Source of the DNA: Nitrospirae bacterium RIFCSPLOW2_12_42_9
GTDB lineage: Bacteria; Nitrospirota; 9FT-COMBO-42-15; HDB-SIOI813
DNA: 7,835 nt
NCBI GenBank assembly: GCA_001805205.1
Contig: MHER01000157.1
Coordinates: 1 to 7,835 of the forward strand
Direction: 5' to 3'
Shown piece by piece: positions 1 through 4,529 of this stretch. Every line of letters begins with the position of its first letter. Position 1 is the stretch's first letter. Below the pieces are notes generated by a model. It saw nothing but the letters and a program-made list of their open reading frames with translations, did not search any database and was not told the origin of the DNA. Made by a program: the position numbers and the translations under genes.

Positions 1-25
1 CCATTAACCCCTTTTTTTCTTTCAT
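1..25 (-). CDS. 5' start of an unidentified minus-strand gene, cut by the window edge
   Basis: Reading the minus strand, an ATG at 25-23 is followed by seven open codons to the edge, giving MKEKKGLM. It is preceded by a purine-rich ribosome binding site, AGGGAAGG, ending four bases before the ATG (about 30-37 on the plus strand). The lysine-rich start would suit a signal peptide or a cytosolic protein; eight residues cannot identify it. It does not resemble the usual start of OppD, which would be expected next if the opp operon continued, and it lies about 375 bases beyond the oppC stop. Only the spacing, the good Shine-Dalgarno match and the open frame support it. It would be transcribed divergently from the small reading frames at 250-376. 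Confidence 0.35.
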
Positions 26-210
26 TATACCTTCCCTCTCTTGGTTGGACTTATCCACCACGGCTTTTGTGGTATATATGCAGTAACTATATCCACTAAA
101 TCAGGCATTGAGTAATCACAAATAATATGTAAAAAAGATTTTGAGACATTTATATTATACACAAATAAATATTGAGATTAGTAGTTGTTATTATATCCAA
201 AAATGAGAAA

Positions 211-246
211 AAGACAACCTCTTAATCTCTTAATCAGGAGGGTCTT
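211..246 (+). promoter_or_regulatory. Possible hairpin sequestering the ribosome binding site of the leader ORF
   Basis: AAGAC (211-215) can pair with GTCTT (242-246), and CCTC (218-221) with GAGG (238-241), leaving a two-base bulge and a loop of about 16 bases. The right arm contains the strong Shine-Dalgarno sequence AGGAGGG (236-242) that serves the ATG at 250. The loop side holds a perfect tandem 8-bp repeat, CTCTTAAT twice (219-234). If it folds in RNA, it would mask the ribosome binding site. Only base complementarity is seen; folding is inference and the stem is short. Confidence 0.3.
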
Positions 247-249
247 ATC

Positions 250-285
250 ATGAAACAAAAGGAAAGGATGGTTCGTAATGGTTAA
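250..285 (+). CDS. Eleven-residue leader peptide overlapping the signal-peptide ORF
   Basis: ATG at 250 lies seven bases after an excellent Shine-Dalgarno sequence (AGGAGGG, 236-242) and reads MKQKERMVRNG before TAA at 283-285. Its end overlaps the ATG at 278 of the next small frame by eight bases, an arrangement typical of translational coupling. Alternatively this is the true 5' end of the neighbouring gene. A one-base shift in the overlap would join it to the hydrophobic signal peptide and give that peptide a longer basic N-region, so a frameshifted or decaying gene fits equally well. No function can be assigned. Confidence 0.3.
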   Translation: MKQKERMVRNG

Positions 286-376
286 AAATAGACTGGTAAT
301 CTTAATGACGGTGGTATTGATTTTGTTTCTGCCTGTTTTTGTCCTGGCAGGCACGGTTGAGCTTCACTTCATTTAA
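278..376 (+). pseudogene. Orphan signal peptide, probable N-terminal remnant of a secreted-protein gene
   Basis: The frame from ATG 278 to TAA 374-376 encodes 32 residues. They comprise a basic start (MVKNR), an unbroken hydrophobic core (residues 6-22) and a type I cleavage site ending VLA before GTVELHFI, so it is nearly all signal peptide. A Shine-Dalgarno-like GGAAAGG at 261-267 lies ten bases upstream, and the ATG also overlaps the end of the 11-residue leader. A gene ending eight residues past its cleavage site is unlikely to make a useful exported protein, and the stop falls only 24 bases from the 3' end of convergent oppC. I read this as the 5' stump of a gene whose body was lost by rearrangement. 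Mature starts of the form GTV-x-L are familiar to me from secreted DUF1566-type proteins, but eight residues cannot prove that origin. A genuine tiny secreted peptide is the alternative. Confidence 0.4.
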
Positions 377-400
377 GTTTTGCTTTTAGCTTAGACAGGT

Positions 401-1195
401 CTATTTCCATATATCACGAAGGCCGTCACCGACAAGGTTGCAGGCCAGTACAGTCAGGAAGATTGCGATTCCAGGGAAGATCATCAGGTGAGGGAAGAAT
501 CTCATAGCTGTCCAGCCGTCATTGGCCAGTACACCCCAGCTGCTAAAAGGAGGGGCAAGCCCGAGGCCCACAAAACTCAGGGTAGATTCAGCAAGGATGG
601 CGGAAGGGATCCGGAAGGTCAGGGTAACAATCAATAAATTGCTTAATCCTGGCAGTATATGCCTTATAAGTATCCGCCAGTTGCCAACACCTACTGCCAT
701 TGCAGATTCAATATAAGGCATCTCTCTGATCCTTATGACCTCACCCCTGACAAGTCTTGCCACATTTACCCAGCTCACAAGACTCAGGGCAATAAATATG
801 CCCCAGAACCCACGGCCAATTACTACAGTTATCAATATTATGAGAAGGAGATCAGGTATTGCAAAAAGAACATCAACAATACGCATAAGTATATTATCCG
901 TCCATCCACCTTTGTATCCGGATACAGCACCATAAAACGTGCCAATAACAAGTGAAACGAGTGAAGTAAAGATGCCAACTGATAGAGACACACGTGTGCC
1001 GTAGATCATGCGGCTCAGGAGGTCCCTGCCGAGGTTATCTGTTCCCAGCGGATGGTTATTGTCCGGGGGTTGAAGGATGGCATTCATGTCCTGCTGGTCA
1101 TATGAATAAGGTGAAAGATATGGTGCAAAAAAGGCAAGGGTACCGGCAATGAAAATAACAACCAGACCAAATATAAGGGGAAATTTATGTTTCAT
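401..1195 (-). CDS. oppC: Oligopeptide ABC transporter permease OppC
   Basis: This is an inner-membrane permease subunit that pairs with OppB to form the peptide channel; 264 residues from the chosen ATG. Residues 5-24 form the first membrane helix, followed by the OppC hallmark HPLGTDNLGRDLLSR (48-62). The ATPase-contacting EAA loop is at about 162-182 (YIESAMAVGVGN then RHILPG). SFVGLGLAPPFSSWG (207-221) and LVGDGLRD near the C-terminus are also typical. The E. coli protein is about 302 residues; here the N-terminal cytoplasmic segment is short. I chose the ATG at 1195-1193 because AGAAGG lies nine bases upstream. In-frame GTG codons at 1216 and 1231 would add RRYFR-like residues that resemble normal OppC, but the sequence before those is encoded by the C-rich repeat. 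It is third in the operon after oppB. OppD and OppF are not encoded in the remaining 400 bases. Confidence 0.92.
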   Translation of the reverse strand: MKHKFPLIFGLVVIFIAGTLAFFAPYLSPYSYDQQDMNAILQPPDNNHPLGTDNLGRDLLSRMIYGTRVSLSVGIFTSLVSLVIGTFYGAVSGYKGGWTDNILMRIVDVLFAIPDLLLIILITVVIGRGFWGIFIALSLVSWVNVARLVRGEVIRIREMPYIESAMAVGVGNWRILIRHILPGLSNLLIVTLTFRIPSAILAESTLSFVGLGLAPPFSSWGVLANDGWTAMRFFPHLMIFPGIAIFLTVLACNLVGDGLRDIWK

Positions 1196-1201
1196 CCGAA
1201 A

Positions 1202-1290
1202 ATACCTTCTGTTCACCCTCCCCCTTCTCACCCTCCCCCTCGCCCCCTCCCATCAAGGGAGGGGGAGGGGGAATACTTGGTATACCTTCT
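1202..1290. mobile_element. Short C-rich hairpin element bounded by 9-bp direct repeats, between oppB and oppC
   Basis: ATACCTTCT occurs at 1202-1210 and again at 1282-1290, flanking a 71-bp C/G-rich insert. The insert contains a repeated CACCCTCCCCCT-like unit (1214-1240) and a hairpin of CCCCCTCCC (1243-1251) and GGGAGGGGG (1257-1265) around a five-base loop. Direct repeats flanking a small palindromic insert look like a target-site duplication, so a MITE-like insertion is a reasonable reading. Elements with this CCCTCCCC/GGGAGGGG style are common between genes in many environmental genomes. On the coding strand both direct repeats read AGAAGGTAT, and the gene-proximal one provides the oppC ribosome binding site. 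It has no coding capacity. Confidence 0.5.
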
Positions 1291-1337
1291 AATCTCCCCT
1301 CCCCTTGTGGGAGGGGATTAAGGGGAGGGGGATTTCT
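1291..1337. repeat. Second C/G-rich inverted repeat upstream of oppC
   Basis: Immediately beside the previous element, TCCCCTCCC (1295-1303) and GGGAGGGGA (1309-1317) form a nine-base-pair stem with a CTTGT loop. A further GGGGAGGGGG run (1322-1331) could compete for pairing with the left arm. It ends just before the oppB stop codon (1342-1340). In the opp mRNA this would be a very stable structure between oppB and oppC. It might attenuate downstream expression or protect the oppB message; neither role is shown by the sequence. Confidence 0.55.
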
Positions 1338-1339
1338 AT

Positions 1340-2263
1340 TTATTTCCAGCGTATCCTCGGGTCAATGAATAAATATAAAATGTCCACAATTAAATTGACC
1401 ACGACAATCAGTACTGCGTATACCAATGTTACTCCCATTATCAATGGATAATCCCTGTTGATTACTGCAGTGACAAAGTATTTACCCATGCCTGGTATTG
1501 AAAATATATACTCTATAACAAATGAGCCTGTAATCAGCCCTGCGAACAGAGGCCCTGAAAATGTGATCATCGGGGTTATTGCATTCTTCATCGCATGTTT
1601 GAAGAGGATGGCATTATATGACAATCCTTTTGCATAGCATGTGCGAATATAATCCTCTCTGAGTACATCAATCATGGTTGAACGCATTAACCTTGCCATA
1701 TATGCTGCAGGCGCTGCTGCAAGGGAGATAGCAGGAAGAATAGTATATCTCCATCCCTCCCACAGGGCAGGTGGAAAGATATGGATAGTCTGGGAAAAGA
1801 TGAGGATTAATAATGCTGCGAGTACAAAGTGTGGTATAGAGACACCTCCGATTGCAATGATCATGCTTACCCTGTCAACTGATATGGATTTATCCTTTGA
1901 TGCTGCTGATAATATCCCGCTTCCTGTGCCTATGATAATTGACAGGATGAATGCAATTACACCAAGATGTATTGATACCGGGAGGGTATCAATTATAATA
2001 TCGTTGACTGATCTCCCAAGGTATTTATAAGAAGGCCCCAGGTCACCTTTGAGGAGATTCCACATATAGAGGAGATATTGCTCCTGGATTGGCCTGTCCA
2101 GATGATATTTCTGCTCTATGTTTTCCTTTATCGCTGGAGGTAGATTTTTCTCAGAATCAAAAGGGCCGCCAGGGACTATATGCATGATAATAAATGTAAT
2201 GGTAGCAACTAACCATAAGACAGGAATGCCCCAGAGGAGCCTATGTAAAATAAATTTCAGCAT
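1340..2263 (-). CDS. oppB: Oligopeptide ABC transporter permease OppB
   Basis: This inner-membrane permease forms the transport channel with OppC. Its 307 residues match the usual length of about 306. The resemblance to enterobacterial OppB runs end to end. MLKFILHR starts the protein, PGGPFDSEKNLPPAIKENIE (31-50) and KYHLDRPIQEQY (52-63) match the OppB periplasmic region, and GDLGPSYKY (73-81) is characteristic. The EAA loop lies at about 205-231 (YIRTCYAKGLS, then AMKNAITP). GSFVIEYIFSIPGMGKYF (246-263) and a terminal FIDPRIRWK complete the family pattern. These specific matches favour Opp over the related Dpp and nickel permeases. The ATG at 2263 is preceded by only a weak ribosome binding site (AGGTT, about 11 bases upstream), so translation may depend on oppA. 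It lies 88 bases downstream of oppA, across a palindrome pair. No frameshift or missing motif is seen. Confidence 0.95.
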   Translation of the reverse strand: MLKFILHRLLWGIPVLWLVATITFIIMHIVPGGPFDSEKNLPPAIKENIEQKYHLDRPIQEQYLLYMWNLLKGDLGPSYKYLGRSVNDIIIDTLPVSIHLGVIAFILSIIIGTGSGILSAASKDKSISVDRVSMIIAIGGVSIPHFVLAALLILIFSQTIHIFPPALWEGWRYTILPAISLAAAPAAYMARLMRSTMIDVLREDYIRTCYAKGLSYNAILFKHAMKNAITPMITFSGPLFAGLITGSFVIEYIFSIPGMGKYFVTAVINRDYPLIMGVTLVYAVLIVVVNLIVDILYLFIDPRIRWK

Positions 2264-2302
2264 ATAATGTTATGCAACCTTCATCAAAACGTAGGGACAG
2301 TC

Positions 2303-2333
2303 GTAGGGACAAACCTTCAGGTTTGTCCTATCC
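2303..2333. repeat. Palindromic repeat, copy 1 (oppA-oppB junction)
   Basis: GGACAAACCT (2307-2316) and AGGTTTGTCC (2319-2328) form a perfect 10-bp stem with a two-base centre. The outer GTAG on the left has lost perfect pairing on the right because one C is missing (TCCTATCC instead of TCCCTAC). A 10-base fragment, GTAGGGACAG, at 2291-2300 looks like a broken additional copy. It is the same family as the palindromes at 2343 and 3987, with A at the variable arm position. Confidence 0.8.
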
Positions 2334-2342
2334 ATGCGTTTT

Positions 2343-2369
2343 GGACAGACCTTAAGGTCTGTCCCTACG
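2343..2369. repeat. Palindromic repeat, copy 2, containing the oppA stop codon
   Basis: GGACAGACCTT (2343-2353) and AAGGTCTGTCC (2354-2364) form a perfect 22-bp palindrome, with the family's outer CTACG at 2365-2369 retained on one side only. The TAA stop of oppA (2354-2352 on the minus strand) sits at the dyad centre, and the last residues of OppA, RRDRP, are translated from the repeat. As RNA, copies 1 and 2 would give two adjacent stem-loops between oppA and oppB. That is a plausible site for partial termination or for protecting the oppA message, which would raise binding protein relative to permease. Confidence 0.85.
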
Positions 2370-3947
2370 TTTGTCAATCCAAACATTCTTTAGACGTATA
2401 ATATCCATTGCATTCGGCTTAAATCCTTTTACATAGGGCTTTACGAGAAGGTTCTGTGCATTTGTAAAAAGTGGCATTATTGGCACGTCATCTTCTGTCA
2501 GAATCTTCTGTGTACGGTCGTATAGATTTTTTCGCTGTTCCGGATCCTGTTCCATTGCTGCTTCCTGCACCAGTCTGTCGAATTCACTGTTCTTCCAGCG
2601 TGTACGGTTATTTCCGCTTGTGGATGTAAACAGGTTCATGAAATTGTCAGGGTCAGGATAGTCTGCACCCCATCCCAGCCGGAATATGGGAGGCGGATTT
2701 GTCTGGAGTGTTTTTAAAAATACCTTCCACTCCTGATTATCCAGTTTAATATCTACGCCAAGGTTTTTCTTCCACTGCGCCTGGAGATTTTGTGCTATCA
2801 AAAGATTTTCAGGGTTTGTACTGAAGATCGCAGTGACCTCAGGAAATCCCGTTCCATCCGGATAGCCAGCCTCTTTTAATAAAGCCCTTGCACCTTCTGA
2901 GTTAAATCCAAGTCCGATTGATGGATTATAGGCAAACATACCCTGTGGAATCCAGGAGGTGGCCGGCAGTTCTCCACCCTTCAGTATTTCAGGAAAGGCA
3001 TTTCTGTCAATAGCCATGGAAAATGCCTGTCTTATTCTTTTATCATTGAAAGGCGGCTTTTCAACATTGAATCCGTAATAATATCCTCTCAGAAACGGAT
3101 GGTGGATATAATCCTTATGATTTTTATAATGAGGGATTGCAAGGGGCGGCAGGGATACGATATCGAGTCCTCCTGTTTCATAGAGTGTTAATGCAGTAGT
3201 ACTTTCACCTATTACATAAAAACGGATAACATCAAGCCCTGGTCTTCCAGCGTAATAATTTTTATTTGCTGTGAGTGTGAGTCTATATTCATGCCTCCAC
3301 TCTTTAAGAATAAAAGGACCGTTTGTTACAATATTGGATGGTTCTGTCCAGTTGTCACCGTATTTTTCTATTATATCCTTTCTCAATGGAAAGGTTACTA
3401 TAAATGTTGTTATGCTGGGGAAGTAGACAACAGGTTTTCGCAGCCTGACCTCAAGCGTTGTATCGTTCAGGGCCTTTACACGAACAAGGGAAGGATCCTT
3501 CAACTGACCATTGTTATATTCATAGGCATTCTCTATGTCATACAGAAAATATGCATATTCTGCAGCAGTCTCAGGATTGAGCAGCCTCTTCCATGAATAT
3601 TCAAAGTCATGTGCAGTCAGCTTCTTGCCATCACTCCAGTATACTTCATCACGGAGGAAGAATGTGTAGGTCTTACCATCCCCTGATACCTTCCACTCTT
3701 TTGCAATTGCAGGTATTGGGTTTAGATTGTCGTCATATTGGGTTAGTCCTTCCATTATATTATCAATAATGCGTATTGATATGCTGTCAGTAGCCAGATT
3801 CCAGTCGAGTGTAGGGGGCTCAGAGGAGACCGCCATGCGGAAGGTTTGTAATCCATCTTTATTAAGCCCTATGTCATTTTGATTTTTGCATGAGACAGTA
3901 CTGCTCAGGATCAGCATTATTAACAAAAAAAGGGCGCTATATTTCAC
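2352..3947 (-). CDS. oppA: Oligopeptide-binding lipoprotein OppA (family 5 solute-binding protein)
   Basis: This periplasmic, lipid-anchored receptor captures peptides and delivers them to OppBC. It has 531 residues from a GTG start at 3947-3945. That start gives a textbook lipoprotein signal: a lysine, a hydrophobic core, then SSTVSC with the acylated Cys at 20. AAGGGG lies eight bases upstream. The open frame extends to an ATG at 4070, but those 41 extra codons run through a palindromic repeat and would bury the signal, so I reject them. Family features include EPPTLDW near 43-49, NGPFILKEW in mid-protein, RIRQAFSMAIDR (about 303-314), LLKEAGYPDGTGFP, GWGADYPDPDNFMNLF (about 424-439) and VKPYVKGFKPN close to the end. 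The last five residues derive from a repeat. It is first in the operon. Peptide specificity cannot be read from sequence. Confidence 0.93.
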   Translation of the reverse strand: MKYSALFLLIMLILSSTVSCKNQNDIGLNKDGLQTFRMAVSSEPPTLDWNLATDSISIRIIDNIMEGLTQYDDNLNPIPAIAKEWKVSGDGKTYTFFLRDEVYWSDGKKLTAHDFEYSWKRLLNPETAAEYAYFLYDIENAYEYNNGQLKDPSLVRVKALNDTTLEVRLRKPVVYFPSITTFIVTFPLRKDIIEKYGDNWTEPSNIVTNGPFILKEWRHEYRLTLTANKNYYAGRPGLDVIRFYVIGESTTALTLYETGGLDIVSLPPLAIPHYKNHKDYIHHPFLRGYYYGFNVEKPPFNDKRIRQAFSMAIDRNAFPEILKGGELPATSWIPQGMFAYNPSIGLGFNSEGARALLKEAGYPDGTGFPEVTAIFSTNPENLLIAQNLQAQWKKNLGVDIKLDNQEWKVFLKTLQTNPPPIFRLGWGADYPDPDNFMNLFTSTSGNNRTRWKNSEFDRLVQEAAMEQDPEQRKNLYDRTQKILTEDDVPIMPLFTNAQNLLVKPYVKGFKPNAMDIIRLKNVWIDKRRDRP

Positions 3948-3986
3948 CTGAAAATCCCCTTTCAAATCCCCCCCGAACACCACGCT

Positions 3987-4016
3987 GTAGGGACAAACCT
4001 TTAGGTTTGTCCCTAC
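3987..4016. repeat. Palindromic repeat, copy 3 (oppA leader)
   Basis: GTAGGGACAAACCT (3987-4000) and AGGTTTGTCCCTAC (4003-4016) form a perfect 14-bp stem with TT at the centre. This is the most complete copy of the family in the window and shows the full arm length. It lies in the 5' untranslated region of oppA, about 40 bases before the GTG start. It is open in frame with oppA, which makes an automatic start call extend falsely through it. A stem-loop here could alter oppA translation or act as an early terminator; there is no obvious T-run after it on the minus strand. Confidence 0.85.
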
Positions 4017-4107
4017 GTCTACGCCCATTTTCATTGTCCTTTGTGTTAACATGTAACATGATTGTTTCATTGTCTTTTGAGTTTCTCTGAGACATGAGGG
4101 TTCACTT

Positions 4108-4135
4108 ATCTTATATTACTGTTGATAAAAGTCAA
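4108..4135 (-). promoter_or_regulatory. Candidate sigma-70-type promoter for oppABC
   Basis: On the minus strand TTGACT (4135-4130) and TAAGAT (4113-4108) are separated by 16 bases. The first matches the -35 consensus at five of six positions, the second the -10 at four of six. Transcription would begin near 4100, giving a leader of roughly 150 bases that includes palindrome copy 3. Matches of this quality also arise by chance in A/T-rich DNA. Confidence 0.35.
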
Positions 4136-4221
4136 TCCGGCCTTCTTATAAGAAAATCAGCACCTATATATTTCCTATTCACAAAATAAGAAAATTGTAG
4201 AAAGTGGACACAGCCAAAATA

Positions 4222-4258
4222 TATTAATAAATTCAATAAGTTATGCTGTTTATTAATA
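4222..4258 (+). promoter_or_regulatory. Inverted repeat upstream of the sigma-54 promoter, candidate activator site
   Basis: TATTAATAAA (4222-4231) and TTTATTAATA (4249-4258) are perfect 10-bp inverted arms around a 17-base spacer. The centre lies about 184 bases before the predicted transcription start of the sigma-54 promoter, in the usual range for an enhancer-binding activator. The spacer region contains ATTCAATAAGTTA (4231-4243), one base off the IHF consensus WATCAANNNNTTR. The arms are A/T-only in an A/T-rich region, so chance is a serious alternative. Confidence 0.3.
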
Positions 4259-4396
4259 ATTTTTCTGAATTATGTAACTTTTCTATACAGGCCACTGAGG
4301 CTGGAATCTGTAGAGGAACGATACACCCATACCCAATATATATGATTTTAAAGGGGGTTAACCACAATTACTTGCCTTATTAAGCTGTATAATACT

Positions 4397-4413
4397 TTGG
4401 CACACCTATTGCT
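4397..4413 (+). promoter_or_regulatory. Sigma-54 (RpoN) promoter for the surface-protein operon
   Basis: TTGGCACACCTATTGCT matches the -24/-12 consensus TTGGCACGNNNNTTGCW at every defined position except the G after the -24 CAC. The invariant GG (4399-4400) and GC (4411-4412) have the required ten bases between them. Transcription would start near 4424, leaving a leader of about 105 bases before the ATG at 4530. Such promoters are silent without an AAA+ activator bound upstream. An overlapping sigma-70 reading (TTGGCA, 18-base spacer, TATAAC at 4421-4426) is possible but weaker. Confidence 0.65.
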
Positions 4414-4460
4414 GAATAGGTATAACTGGTATTAATTTCCATTTAAACTAATTATGTCTG

Positions 4461-4510
4461 AAGGAGGAAGGGGGGTAATTATATGAGAAACTAATAAAAT
4501 GTTAATGTGA
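4461..4510 (+). promoter_or_regulatory. Purine-rich ribosome binding run with two three-codon upstream frames
   Basis: GGAGGAAGGGGGG (4463-4475) is the strongest Shine-Dalgarno-like run in the region. It is followed after seven bases by ATG at 4483, which opens only Met-Arg-Asn before TAA (4492-4494). A second frame, ATG TTA ATG TGA, lies at 4499-4510. The main ATG at 4530 has only AGGAAAGGA (4511-4519), ten bases upstream. Either the minimal frames tune translation of the large CDS, or the run is incidental. Confidence 0.35.
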
Positions 4511-4529
4511 GGAAAGGACCTCATTCAAC

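Larger units (their letters stand above)
3948..4529. other. Divergent intergenic region between oppA and the surface-protein operon
   Basis: No gene is supported in these 582 bases. Nearest oppA are a C-rich stretch (3958-3974), a 30-bp palindrome (3987-4016) and the untranslated leader. A candidate minus-strand promoter is at 4108-4135. A perfect 12-bp palindrome, TTCTTATAAGAA, lies at 4143-4154. The middle is A/T-rich, with a 10-bp inverted repeat at 4222-4258. A weak stem, TACAG (4292-4296) with CTGTA (4311-4315), follows. The sigma-54 promoter, a purine-rich Shine-Dalgarno-like run and two three-codon frames precede the plus-strand CDS. Spacing is generous for upstream activator binding. 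Confidence 0.7.

Noticed and set aside
659..955. Plus-strand open frames antisense to oppC (98, 66 and 64 codons)
   Set aside because: Overlapping shadows of oppC with composition atypical of proteins; oppC itself shows all family motifs.
1213..1337. C-rich repeats considered as a CRISPR array or rho-independent terminator
   Set aside because: There are no regular direct repeats with unique spacers, and the stems are not followed by a T-run on the opp coding strand.
1674..2030. 118-codon open frame on the plus strand inside oppB
   Set aside because: It is antisense to a full-length, well-conserved OppB, has no ribosome binding site or recognisable domain, and exists because of oppB codon use.
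3291..3596. 101-codon plus-strand frame inside oppA
   Set aside because: Antisense to conserved OppA sequence, with no start signal.
4290..4380. Possible riboswitch in the divergent intergenic region
   Set aside because: The weak stem at 4292-4315 lies upstream of the predicted sigma-54 start, and no core motif of a riboswitch class I know (for example cyclic di-GMP) is present.
4388..4393. Perfect TATAAT upstream of the large CDS
   Set aside because: No acceptable -35 hexamer lies 16-18 bases upstream (CAATTA at 17), and the nearby sigma-54 element is far stronger.
4483..4494. Strong ribosome binding run followed by ATG as the true start of the large protein
   Set aside because: Two stop codons follow after three codons in that frame, so it cannot encode the protein without a frameshift.
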